From: a bacterium M00.F.Ca.ET.205.01.1.1
GTDB taxonomy: Bacteria > Pseudomonadota > Alphaproteobacteria > Rhizobiales > Rhizobiaceae
Assembly: GCA_004791255.1 (NCBI GenBank)
Contig: SRUQ01000001.1
Coordinates: 248,001-312,000 of the forward strand
Length of the DNA: 64,000 nt
Direction: 5' to 3'
A model generated the notes under the pieces. It had not been told where the DNA came from and searched no databases. It saw only the letters and a program-made list of their open reading frames with translations. This document shows, piece by piece, positions 1 to 7,351 of the stretch. The translations under genes were made by a program, and so were the position numbers. Within the stretch, counting starts at the first letter, position 1. Each line of letters starts with the position of its first letter.

Positions 1-877
1 GCATCTCGTCGGGCCTGGTGAACTTGCCGTCCGGTCCGGTCGCCGCACTGTGCAGGCGAATGGTCGAGGTCTTGGTGTGGGTGTCGATATCGTCGGACTT
101 CACGCCTTCCTTCATGACGATCGACACGCAGCCGTTCGGCGAAATGACATCCTTCACGAAGAAGGCGGTCTCCGAGATCATCGGTCCCCAGCCGGCTTCG
201 TACCAGCCGACCGAGCCGTCATCGAACAGCACCTGCAGGTGGCCGTAATTGTACATGGAGGCGCCAACCTCCTGGCTCAGCCGGACGCCCATGCCGCGCA
301 CCTCGACCGGCCTGGCGTCGGTGATCTGCAGCATGACGTCGAGATAGTGGACGCCGCAGTCGACGATCGGCGATGTCGTCTGCATCAGCTGCTTGTGCGT
401 CTGCCAGGTATCGCCCGAGGATTGCTGGTTGAGGTTCATGCGGAACACGTATGGGCCGCCCAATTTGCGCGCCTCGGCGATCAGTCTCACCCACGAAGGA
501 TGGTGGCGCAGGATATAGCCGATCACCAGTTTTTTGCCGTTGGCCTTGGCGGCGGCGACGACGCGCCTGGCGTCGGCCACCGTCGTTGCCAGCGGCTTTT
601 CGACGAAGACATGGCAGCCGGCTTCGAACGCCTTCACCGCATAGTCGGCATGGCTGTCGGAATAGGTGGCGATGCAGGCGACATCGGGCTTTTCCTCGCG
701 CAGCGCGTCATCAAAGGAGCGCCGGATGCCGTAGCCCGCCAGCCCGTCCGGCAGCGGCACGTCGGAACGGTTGATGAGTGCTGCGATCTGAAAACCGGGA
801 TTGGTATGATAGGCCAGCGCATGGCTGCGACCCATATTGCCAAGGCCGGCGACGACGACGCGGAGAGGAGAACTCAC
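1..877 (-). CDS. Gfo/Idh/MocA family NAD(P)-dependent sugar oxidoreductase (3' end outside the window)
   Basis: The reading frame runs from a GTG at 877 off the left edge of the window, so the C-terminus is missing. It starts VSSPLRVVVAGLGNMGRSHA, a Rossmann GxGxxG dinucleotide fold, and has the family signature VEKPLA about 95 residues in, where the Lys is the usual catalytic residue, followed by the sugar-binding beta-sheet domain. Such enzymes oxidise or epimerise sugars, inositols or their phosphates in the cytoplasm. It lies downstream of the ABC permease genes on the same strand, 250 bp away with a palindromic repeat between, and probably acts on the imported sugar. GAGGAG sits just upstream of the GTG. 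The substrate cannot be told from sequence. Confidence 0.85.
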   Translation of the reverse strand, partial: MSSPLRVVVAGLGNMGRSHALAYHTNPGFQIAALINRSDVPLPDGLAGYGIRRSFDDALREEKPDVACIATYSDSHADYAVKAFEAGCHVFVEKPLATTVADARRVVAAAKANGKKLVIGYILRHHPSWVRLIAEARKLGGPYVFRMNLNQQSSGDTWQTHKQLMQTTSPIVDCGVHYLDVMLQITDARPVEVRGMGVRLSQEVGASMYNYGHLQVLFDDGSVGWYEAGWGPMISETAFFVKDVISPNGCVSIVMKEGVKSDDIDTHTKTSTIRLHSAATGPDGKFTRPDEM

Positions 878-917
878 GAGGCTGCTCCAACGGTTGCAAT
901 TTTTCCTACCAGGGTGT

Positions 918-1093
918 CACCCCACCCGGCGCTTCGCGCCGACCTCCCCATCGAGGGGAGGTAAGGCGTCGGCGTGGCCTTGCTCGCTGCCGTAGAAGCG
1001 GCGTGAAAGTCAGAACTCCGGCGGTCAGGGATGAAGCAGCGACCTCCTACCTCCCCTTGATGGGGAGGTCGGCGCGCAGCGCCGGGTGGGGTG
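918..1093. repeat. Long inverted repeat, 46-bp arms, intergenic
   Basis: The left arm at 918-963 and right arm at 1048-1093 are reverse complements with two mismatches. Each arm begins CACCCCACCCGGCGC and contains its own short hairpin (CTCCCC...GGGGAG). It sits between the end-of-transporter gene and the oxidoreductase gene on the minus strand. It resembles the mobile palindromic intergenic elements common in rhizobial genomes and could fold in the transcript as a very stable stem that attenuates transcription or shields the upstream mRNA. No open frame of its own is visible. Confidence 0.85.
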
Positions 1094-1127
1094 CAGCGCC
1101 GACCGAATGCGATTAGCAGCCCTCCGC

Positions 1128-1967
1128 TCACTTGACAGCTCCCGACGTAATGCCGCGGATCAGCTGCCGCGAGAAGATGACGTAAAGGACCAGCACCGGC
1201 AGGATCGCCAGCGACAGCGCCGCCAGGATGGCGTTCCAGTTGGTGACGAACTGGCCGAGAAAGAGCTGCGCGCCGAGCGTCACCGTCTTGGTCTCTTCGG
1301 ACGGCGCCAGGATCAGCGGGAACCACAGATCGTTCCAGATCGGGATCATGGTGAAGACGGCGACGGTCGCCATGGACGGGCGCACCAGCGGCACCACCAG
1401 CCGGAAGAAGATCGTATATTCCGACAAGCCGTCGATGCGGCCGGCATTCTTCAGATCGTCGGAGACCTGCTTCATGAATTCCGACAGGATGAAGACGGCG
1501 AGCGGCAGGCCTTGCGCGGTATAGACCAGGATCAGCGCCGTCAGCGTGTTGACCAGCCCGCTTGCCACCATCAGCTGCAGGATGGCGACGGTGGCGAGCC
1601 GGATCGGGATCATGATGCCGAGCGCCAGATAGAGCCCCATCAGCGTGTTGCCGCGAAAGCGGTATTCCGACAGCGCGAAGGCGGCCATGGCGCCGAACAG
1701 AAGCACGAAGAACAGCGAACCGATGGTGACGACGAGGCTGTTCTGGAAATAGTGGATGAAGTCGCCCTGGCCGATCACCGTGGTGTAGCCGATCAGGTCG
1801 AATGTGCCTGGCGTCGGCGGCGTCAGCGGTGCGCTGAAGATGCCGGCGCGGGATTTGAACGAGTTCATGATGACCAGGATCACCGGGAACAGCGCGATCG
1901 CCGTATAAGTCAACAGGATCGCGTGGGCACCGATGGTGCGGGGCAGGGAACGGGTGGCGGTGCTCAT
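1128..1967 (-). CDS. Carbohydrate ABC transporter permease, MalG/UgpE type
   Basis: Inner-membrane subunit of a sugar importer (binding-protein-dependent transport permease family, about 280 residues). It has six hydrophobic segments and the cytoplasmic EAA loop near residues 175-195 (DDLKNAGRIDGLSEYTIFFR), which contacts the ATPase. The frame is open further upstream, but the ATG at 1967 has a good GAGGGGCAAGAG leader and gives the standard N-terminus. It follows the MalF-type permease by 10 bp. Together with the binding protein upstream it forms the import part of the amino-sugar locus. No ATPase gene is in the window; it may lie beyond the left edge, or a shared ATPase may be used. Confidence 0.92.
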   Translation of the reverse strand: MSTATRSLPRTIGAHAILLTYTAIALFPVILVIMNSFKSRAGIFSAPLTPPTPGTFDLIGYTTVIGQGDFIHYFQNSLVVTIGSLFFVLLFGAMAAFALSEYRFRGNTLMGLYLALGIMIPIRLATVAILQLMVASGLVNTLTALILVYTAQGLPLAVFILSEFMKQVSDDLKNAGRIDGLSEYTIFFRLVVPLVRPSMATVAVFTMIPIWNDLWFPLILAPSEETKTVTLGAQLFLGQFVTNWNAILAALSLAILPVLVLYVIFSRQLIRGITSGAVK

Positions 1968-1977
1968 CTCTTGCCCC

Positions 1978-2907
1978 TCAGAACTGGTAGCGACGCAGGC
2001 GCGTCTGGATGAGGAACAGGTAGACGCAGACACCGCCGAGGATGATCAGGAACATCATGGTGGCGATCGCTGCGCCCATATTGGGGTCGCCGACCTGCAG
2101 TTGGAAGCCGAAGAAGGCGCGGTAGAGGAAGGTGCCGAGAATGTCGGTCGAATAGTTCGGCCCGGCGAGCGCGCCCTGCGCGGTGTAGATCAGGTCGAAG
2201 GCGTTGAAATTGCCGACGAAGGTGAGGATCGAGATGATGCCGATCGACGGCAGGATCAGCGGCAGCTTGATCTTCCAGAACTGCGACATGCCGGTGATGC
2301 CGTCGCATTCGGCCGCCTCGATGACTTCATCCGGGATCGACAGCAGGGCTGCGTAGATCAGCATCATCGGGATGCCGATGAACTGCCATACCGAGACCAG
2401 GCTGAGCGCGGTCAGCGCGTATTGCTCCTTGCCGAGCCATGGCGTGAACAGGCTTTTGAGGCCGACGAAATCGAGAAGATGCGGCGCCACGCCCCACAGC
2501 GGCGACAGGATCAGCTTCCAGGCGAAGCCGACGATGACGAAGGACAGGATGGTCGGCACGAAGATCGCCGTGCGGTAGAAGGCGGCGAATCTCAGCCTGG
2601 GACTGGACAGGAGTGCCGCCAGCAGCACGCCGATCGGGTTCTGCACCAGCATGTGGATGATGAAGAACCAGGTGTTGTTCCTCAGCGCGTTCCAGAATCC
2701 TACCGACCAGTTGGGATCACCGAACAGCGTGCTGAAATTCTGCAGCCCGACGAAGACCTGATGCTGCTCGATACTGCGGAACAGCGAGAGCTGCAGCGTG
2801 CCGGCGAGCGGCAGGATCATGATTGCCGTGTAGACCAGCACCGCCGGCGCCAGGAAGATGGCGATATGCCAGCGGAAGGGTCTTTTCGGTCGTGTTTGTG
2901 CGGCCAT
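1978..2907 (-). CDS. Carbohydrate ABC transporter permease, MalF/UgpA type
   Basis: Inner-membrane partner of the downstream MalG-type subunit, 309 residues. Residues about 20-45 form the first membrane helix (IAIFLAPAVLVYTAIMILPL), and the EAA loop IEAAECDGITGMSQFWKIKLP is present near residue 210. The chosen ATG at 2907 gives MAAQTRPKRPFRW, a positively charged start before helix 1; the longer open frame upstream has no family-like sequence. The stop is 10 bp before the next permease start. A hairpin at about 3115-3138 separates it from the binding-protein gene and may set the usual excess of binding protein over membrane subunits. Confidence 0.92.
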   Translation of the reverse strand: MAAQTRPKRPFRWHIAIFLAPAVLVYTAIMILPLAGTLQLSLFRSIEQHQVFVGLQNFSTLFGDPNWSVGFWNALRNNTWFFIIHMLVQNPIGVLLAALLSSPRLRFAAFYRTAIFVPTILSFVIVGFAWKLILSPLWGVAPHLLDFVGLKSLFTPWLGKEQYALTALSLVSVWQFIGIPMMLIYAALLSIPDEVIEAAECDGITGMSQFWKIKLPLILPSIGIISILTFVGNFNAFDLIYTAQGALAGPNYSTDILGTFLYRAFFGFQLQVGDPNMGAAIATMMFLIILGGVCVYLFLIQTRLRRYQF

Positions 2908-3114
2908 GAGTTCGGTCCCCGCCGTCTCTCGGTTCCAGACGAAGTTGATGCCAGATGATGCCTCGATGCACGGCACAGACCCTGCCGCGTGCGGCAGGAA
3001 CAAGGCCTGCGATTGATCAGCCAGCCTTCCCCATTGAGCAAGGGTAAGGCCGAGAGGCGGTGCCGACAATCGCTATCTGAGTGGGTGCTGTTTAAAGAAC
3101 CAGCCAGTCCGGAA

Positions 3115-3138
3115 CCGGCCGGGCATGCGCCCAGCCGG
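3115..3138 (-). promoter_or_regulatory. Intercistronic hairpin between binding-protein and permease genes
   Basis: A GC-rich stem with nine of ten paired positions (arms 3115-3124 and 3129-3138) around the loop ATGC lies 18 bp after the binding-protein stop. There is no U tract, so it is more likely an mRNA-stabilising or processing stem than a full terminator. Such stems after solute-binding-protein genes are common in sugar ABC operons. Confidence 0.55.
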
Positions 3139-3155
3139 CTCCGTTGCCTGAGCTC

Positions 3156-4415
3156 TTACTTCGCCGGCTTGTACCAGCTGTCGAGGCCGGTCTGCAGCTT
3201 CTTGGCAGCAGCTTCCGGGGTGTCGGTGCCGTTGATGACGTTGGCCGATTCAACCCAGGTCTCGTTCTCGAGGTTCGGCGTGCCGCGCGACAGGATCTGG
3301 TAGGTCGAGCGGATCGTCGACTTGCACTTGCCGCGCCAGGAGACGAATTCCTGCGCCAGCGGGTCGGCCATCTTCACCGGAGCGGAGTTCAGGCTGAAGA
3401 AGCCCGGCAGCGCGTTGGCGTAGATGGTGGCGAAATCCGCTGAGGCCACCCACGACAGGAAGGTCTTGGCCGCGTCGGCGTTCTTGGAAGCCGCATTCAG
3501 GCCCATGCCGATGTCGGTATGGTCGGAGATGTAGCAGGTGTCGCCGGCCTTCTCGACCGGCGGCGGGAAGGCGCCCATCTTGAACTGGGCCTGGGTGTTG
3601 AACAGGCCGATTTCCCACGAGCCGGCCGGGTAGATGGCGGCGCGGCCGAGCGTGAACAGGTTCTGGCTGTCCGGATAGGTCTGCGCCTCGAAGCCGTCGC
3701 CGAGATACGGCTTCCACTTGGCCAGTTCCTCATACGGCGCGACCCAGTCCTTGTCGGTCAGCTTCTGCTCGCCCTTGATCAGGGCAGCGCGGCCATCCTC
3801 GCCCTTCCAGTAGTTCGGGCCGATGTTCTGGTAGCCCATGGTCGCGGCTTCCCAGAGGTCCTTGGTGCCCATCGCCATCGGGATGTAGGTGCCGTCGGCC
3901 TTGATCTTGTCGAGCGCGGCGAAGAACTCGTCGCGGGTCGTCGGGATCTTGATGCCGAGCTTGTCGAAGGCGTCCTTGTTGTAGATGAAGCCGTGGATGA
4001 CGGAGGCCATCGGCACGCAGAAGCTCGCCTTGCCATCGTCGGTCTGCCAGGCGGACTTGGCCACCGGCGAGAAATTCTCCATGCCGGGCAGCGAGGAGAG
4101 GTCGGCGAGGTTGCCCTTCTTGAACAGTTCAAGCGACTTGTCGAACGGGCGGCAGGTGATCAGGTCGCCCGCCGAGCCGGCGGCGAGCTTGGCGCCGAGG
4201 GCTGCGTCATATTCGGTCGGAGCCGATGGCGCGAACACCACCTTGATGCCGGGGTTCTTGGCTTCGAAAGCCGGGATCAGCTTGTCCTTCCAGATGGCAA
4301 GGTCGTCGCCGCGCCAGCTTTCGATGTTGAGCGTTACGTCAGCGGCGTGAGCCAACCCGGCCGAGCCGAGAATGCTGGTGCCCAGAAGCAGTGCCGTCAG
4401 TAGTTTCGTAGTCAT
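3156..4415 (-). CDS. ABC transporter extracellular sugar-binding protein
   Basis: Periplasmic receptor of the importer, 419 residues, solute-binding family 1. The N-terminus MTTKLLTALLLGTSILGSAG...AHA|AD is a clear Sec signal peptide with cleavage near residue 24. The mature part starts DVTLNIESWRGDDLAIWKDK, typical of oligosaccharide-binding proteins of this class. It is first in the ABC operon (binding protein, then two permeases). Position next to murQ and opposite nagK/nagA suggests the ligand is N-acetylglucosamine, a chito-oligosaccharide or a MurNAc-containing sugar. That ligand assignment is inference from context only. Confidence 0.92.
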   Translation of the reverse strand: MTTKLLTALLLGTSILGSAGLAHAADVTLNIESWRGDDLAIWKDKLIPAFEAKNPGIKVVFAPSAPTEYDAALGAKLAAGSAGDLITCRPFDKSLELFKKGNLADLSSLPGMENFSPVAKSAWQTDDGKASFCVPMASVIHGFIYNKDAFDKLGIKIPTTRDEFFAALDKIKADGTYIPMAMGTKDLWEAATMGYQNIGPNYWKGEDGRAALIKGEQKLTDKDWVAPYEELAKWKPYLGDGFEAQTYPDSQNLFTLGRAAIYPAGSWEIGLFNTQAQFKMGAFPPPVEKAGDTCYISDHTDIGMGLNAASKNADAAKTFLSWVASADFATIYANALPGFFSLNSAPVKMADPLAQEFVSWRGKCKSTIRSTYQILSRGTPNLENETWVESANVINGTDTPEAAAKKLQTGLDSWYKPAK

Positions 4416-4464
4416 GCTCAGTCTCCCTGTTGACCTTTTTCAGGTTCGGTTTTGATGAGAACGG

Positions 4465-4497
4465 GGGCTTGCGGCCCCTTGCTCCCCTCGCAAGCCC
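4465..4497 (-). terminator. Hairpin between murQ and the binding-protein gene
   Basis: Nine-base perfect arms GGGCTTGCG (4465-4473) and CGCAAGCCC (4489-4497) lie about 36 bp after the murQ stop and 50 bp before the binding-protein start. There is no long U run on the minus strand, so termination would be partial at best; it may separate murQ expression from that of the transporter. Confidence 0.45.
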
Positions 4498-4532
4498 GTT
4501 TCACCCCGATGGTAATCGGGATGAAACAGGCT

Positions 4533-5483
4533 CTACTTCTTTGTTCGGGCATGATCTTTTCCGAAAAGCGGGTTCCACTTTTCGGGATCATGCCCCAGCG
4601 CGGAAAGCGCCGGCCGCAGCCGTTGGCCGGCGCTTTCAAGCAGTTTCTCGGCCGTGTCGGCGGTGTCGGCGCCGGCGGCGAGCAGAACGGCCGTCTTGAC
4701 CGCGCCGCCGCTCTGTTCCAGCAGCCGGGCCGCATCGTCCCTGCTGCGGCCGCTGATGGCCGCGACGATGCGCGCCGCGCGGTCGCGCAGCTTGATGTTG
4801 TCGGCCTTGAGATTGACCATGTAGCCGTCATGGATATGGCCGAGATGGACCGCGGCCAGCGTCGACAGCATGTTGAGCGCGATCTTCTGCGCAGTGCCGG
4901 CGCCCATGCGCGTCGAACCGGCAATGACTTCCGGCGGCGTCTCGAGCAGGATGGCGGTATCGGCTCGCTGGAGCAGCGCCGTGTCGCGGTTGTTGGCGAT
5001 GCCGATGGTGGCCGCGCCCCGGTTGTGCGCATCCGTCAGCGCCTGGACGGCATAAGGTGTTGAGCCGCTGGCGGAGATGGCGATCAGGCAGTCGCCCTTG
5101 CCGATGCCGGCGCCGGCGACAGCCGCTGCTGCTTCCTCGGAGTCGTCCTCGGGCCCGCCGGCCAGCGTCCTGAAAGCCTCGTCGCCCCCGGCGATCAGGA
5201 TGGCGATGCGATCGCGCCGGATGCCGAAGGTGCCGGGCAGTTCCAGCGCATCGGCCAGCGCCATCAGGCCGGAACTGCCAGCCGCGGCGTAGGCGAGCTT
5301 GCCGCCGCCTTTGAGGCTGCGCGCGATGATCTCGGCTGCTGTGGCGATGGAGGGAATGGCGTGGCGGACAACTTTCGCGGCCTCGACCTGCGCATCGGCC
5401 AGCGACGCCAGAATGGCTTCGGGAGCCTGGATATCCAGCCCCTCGGCATTCCTGTGCAGCGCTTCGGTGCGCGTTTCAGCCAT
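4533..5483 (-). CDS. murQ: N-acetylmuramic acid 6-phosphate etherase
   Basis: Cleaves the lactyl ether of MurNAc-6-phosphate to GlcNAc-6-phosphate and D-lactate in cell-wall recycling. The 316-residue protein opens with the family signature ETRTEALHRNAEGLDI, has a SIS sugar-phosphate fold (AAAGSSGLMALADA, AISASGSTPY) and the conserved MGAGTAQKIALNMLST...GYMVNL block. The ATG at 5483 follows GGAGGAACTGGG; an upstream start at 5525 would run into the operator box. The last ~20 residues (from about GHDPEKWNP to the TAG) are encoded by a palindromic repeat and are not family-like. It is divergent from the nag genes, with a matching operator box, so it is probably co-regulated with them. Confidence 0.93.
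   Translation of the reverse strand: MAETRTEALHRNAEGLDIQAPEAILASLADAQVEAAKVVRHAIPSIATAAEIIARSLKGGGKLAYAAAGSSGLMALADALELPGTFGIRRDRIAILIAGGDEAFRTLAGGPEDDSEEAAAAVAGAGIGKGDCLIAISASGSTPYAVQALTDAHNRGAATIGIANNRDTALLQRADTAILLETPPEVIAGSTRMGAGTAQKIALNMLSTLAAVHLGHIHDGYMVNLKADNIKLRDRAARIVAAISGRSRDDAARLLEQSGGAVKTAVLLAAGADTADTAEKLLESAGQRLRPALSALGHDPEKWNPLFGKDHARTKK
4549..4593. repeat. Palindromic intergenic-type repeat embedded in the 3' end of murQ
   Basis: The element starts GCATGATCTTTTCCGAAAAG and ends TTTTCGGGATCATGC, forming an imperfect inverted repeat. This kind of sequence is widespread between genes in rhizobial genomes. Here it lies inside the murQ frame and encodes its C-terminal tail. Confidence 0.75.
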
Positions 5484-5506
5484 CCCAGTTCCTCCAATGC
5501 GAGAAC

Positions 5507-5525
5507 AATACCAAAAAAATACCAC
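5507..5525 (-). promoter_or_regulatory. Putative GntR (NagR/NagQ-like) operator before murQ
   Basis: Read on the minus strand the site is GTGGTATTTTTTTGGTATT: two TGGTAT half-sites in direct orientation with an 11-bp period. It lies 24 bp upstream of the murQ start, where a repressor would block transcription. The same arrangement stands before nagK, and the only GntR gene of the locus is two genes away. Confidence 0.7.
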
Positions 5526-5639
5526 TTGTCCACACGCATTAACGAATTTGCGGACATGAAATCACTGAGCCGACAAAATGTCGAGGTTTTTCAATAAAAT
5601 ACGGCTTAATCTTTTTGAAACGGAAATTAAGCCTTGGCT

Positions 5640-5660
5640 ATTGGTATTTTATTGGTATTA
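5640..5660 (+). promoter_or_regulatory. Putative GntR (NagR/NagQ-like) operator before nagK
   Basis: ATTGGTATTTTATTGGTATTA holds two TGGTAT copies at 5642 and 5653, again 11 bp apart and on the same strand. It ends 22 bp before the GTG start of the kinase gene. Together with the box at 5507-5525 it marks the divergent control region of the amino-sugar locus. Confidence 0.7.
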
Positions 5661-5681
5661 TCCGCCCGGAGGAGAAATCGC

Positions 5682-6572
5682 GTGAAATTTGTACTCGGCA
5701 TCGATGGCGGCGGCACCAGTTGCAGGGCCGCCCTGGCAACCGCGGACGGCGCCGTCGTCGGTCGCGCCAAAAGCGGTGCCGCCAATATCCGCACCGACCT
5801 CACCGGCGCCCGCTCGAATATCGTCGAGGCGGCGCGCCAGGCGTTCATCGCCGCCGGCCAGGATCCCGAGCTGATCCCGTCGACGCCGGCCATTCTGGGC
5901 CTCGCCGGCGCCAATGTCGGCACCTACCGGCAGCAGCTCGAGGCGATCCTGCCGTTCAGCATAAGCCGCGTCGAGACCGACGCCGAGATCGCGCTCGAAG
6001 GCGCTGTCGGCGCGGGTGACGGCGCCATGGCGATCCTCGGCACCGGCACCGCCTATATGGCGCGCAAGGGCGGCAAATCGCGCGCCATCGGCGGCTGGGG
6101 GTTCCAGGTCGGCGACCAGGGCAGCGGCGCCCGCATCGGCCGCGACCTGCTCGAACAGACACTGCTTGCCCATGACGGCGTCCGCGCGGGTTCGCCGCTG
6201 ACGCTGGCCATGCTGGCCATCTTCCGCAACAATCCTGAAGACGTGGTCGAGTTCACCACCAACGCCAAGCCCGGCGATTTCGGCGGTTTCGCGCCGAAAG
6301 TGTTCGAACATGCCGAAAAGGGCGACGCCGTCGCCAACTGGATCCTCGACAAGGCCGTCGCCGACGTCGAAGCCTCGCTCGGCGCGCTCGATCTCGCGGC
6401 CGGGGCGCCGCTCTGCCTGCTTGGCGGACTGGCGCCGCTTTACGCGCCGCGCTTGTCGGTGCGCTACCGGGCGCTGCTGAAGGAGCCGCTCGACGACGCG
6501 CTGGGCGGCGCGGTGCAGATGGCGGCCCGCCTTTTCGCCAGACCTGTCGAGTCCGGAAAGGCCGCGCAATGA
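5682..6572 (+). CDS. nagK: BadF/BadG-family N-acetylhexosamine kinase (NagK/MurK-like)
   Basis: ATP-dependent kinase of the BcrAD/BadFG family, 296 residues. The start VKFVLGIDGGGTSCRAALAT is the phosphate-1 motif of the actin-like ATPase fold; AILGLAGANVG, AILGTGTAYMARKGG and GGWGFQVGDQGSGARIG follow in the usual order. The GTG at 5682 is preceded by GGAGGAGAAATCGC; an earlier TTG at 5634 would place the operator inside the gene. It should phosphorylate GlcNAc to GlcNAc-6-P. Kinases of this family can also act on MurNAc (MurK), and the divergent murQ makes that plausible here. It overlaps the next gene by 4 bp. Confidence 0.85.
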   Translation: MKFVLGIDGGGTSCRAALATADGAVVGRAKSGAANIRTDLTGARSNIVEAARQAFIAAGQDPELIPSTPAILGLAGANVGTYRQQLEAILPFSISRVETDAEIALEGAVGAGDGAMAILGTGTAYMARKGGKSRAIGGWGFQVGDQGSGARIGRDLLEQTLLAHDGVRAGSPLTLAMLAIFRNNPEDVVEFTTNAKPGDFGGFAPKVFEHAEKGDAVANWILDKAVADVEASLGALDLAAGAPLCLLGGLAPLYAPRLSVRYRALLKEPLDDALGGAVQMAARLFARPVESGKAAQ

Positions 6573-7351
6573 GCGACGCCGCCGACCAGATTTTCGCCGC
6601 GCTGAAACAGTCCTCGCAGAGTGGCGCGCCGCTTTACCTGCAGCTGCGGAAGAGCATCGAGGACGCCGTCAATCGCGGCCTGATCGGCCCGGGTGACGCG
6701 CTGCCTTCCGAGCGCGACATCGCGACCAAGGCCGATATTTCGCGCGTCACCGTGCGCAAGGCGGTGCAGGACCTGGTCAAGGGCGGCATCCTCGTCCAGC
6801 GCCACGGCTCCGGCACCTTCGTGGCGCCGCGCATGGAGCGTGTCGAGCAGTCGCTGTCGCGGCTGACCTCGTTTACCGAGGACATGGCGCGGCGCGGCAT
6901 GGCGGTGCGTTCGGCCTGGCTCGACCGCGGCCTCTACGCGCCCTCGCCCGACGAGATGATGGTGCTCGGCCTGTCGTCGAACGAACTGGTCGCACGCGTG
7001 GCGCGCCTGCGCATCGCCAACGACACGCCGTTGGCGATCGAGCGCGCCTCGCTGTCGGCCAGCGCGCTGCCCGATCCCGAGGCTATCGGCTCCTCGCTCT
7101 ACGCGGCGCTGGAACTGACCGGCAACCGGCCGGTGCGCGCGGTGCAGCGCATTTCGGCCGCCAATCTGGGCGACGAAGACGCCCGCCTGCTCGAAGTGCC
7201 GCCCGGCGTCGCCGGCCTGCATATTGAGCGCATTTCCTATCTGGCGAGCGGCAAGGTGATCGAATTCACCCGCTCCATCTACCGGGGCGACGCTTATGAT
7301 TTCGTCGCCGAACTGCGGCTGACAGGGCCGAGCGAAGAGGTCCGACCATGA
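6569..7351 (+). CDS. GntR/HutC-type regulator of amino-sugar catabolism
   Basis: 260-residue DNA-binding regulator. Residues about 20-90 are a GntR winged helix-turn-helix (LYLQLRKSIEDAVNRGLIGPGDALPSER, then SRVTVRKAVQDL and HGSGTFV), followed by a UTRA effector domain ending in EFTRSIYRGDAYDFVAEL. Regulators of this kind sense GlcNAc-6-P or GlcN-6-P and repress nag genes. It lies inside the operon, overlapping both neighbours by 4 bp, and is the obvious candidate to bind the TGGTAT boxes at 5507 and 5640. The orthologue name (NagR or NagQ) cannot be fixed from sequence alone. Confidence 0.88.
   Translation: MSDAADQIFAALKQSSQSGAPLYLQLRKSIEDAVNRGLIGPGDALPSERDIATKADISRVTVRKAVQDLVKGGILVQRHGSGTFVAPRMERVEQSLSRLTSFTEDMARRGMAVRSAWLDRGLYAPSPDEMMVLGLSSNELVARVARLRIANDTPLAIERASLSASALPDPEAIGSSLYAALELTGNRPVRAVQRISAANLGDEDARLLEVPPGVAGLHIERISYLASGKVIEFTRSIYRGDAYDFVAELRLTGPSEEVRP

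Noticed and set aside
50..964. Plus-strand frame over the left-end oxidoreductase
   Set aside because: Shadow of the minus-strand Gfo/Idh/MocA gene, which has clear Rossmann and EKP motifs.
5634..5681. Upstream TTG as start of the kinase gene
   Set aside because: It would place the TGGTAT operator in the coding region; GTG 5682 has GGAGGAG at good distance.
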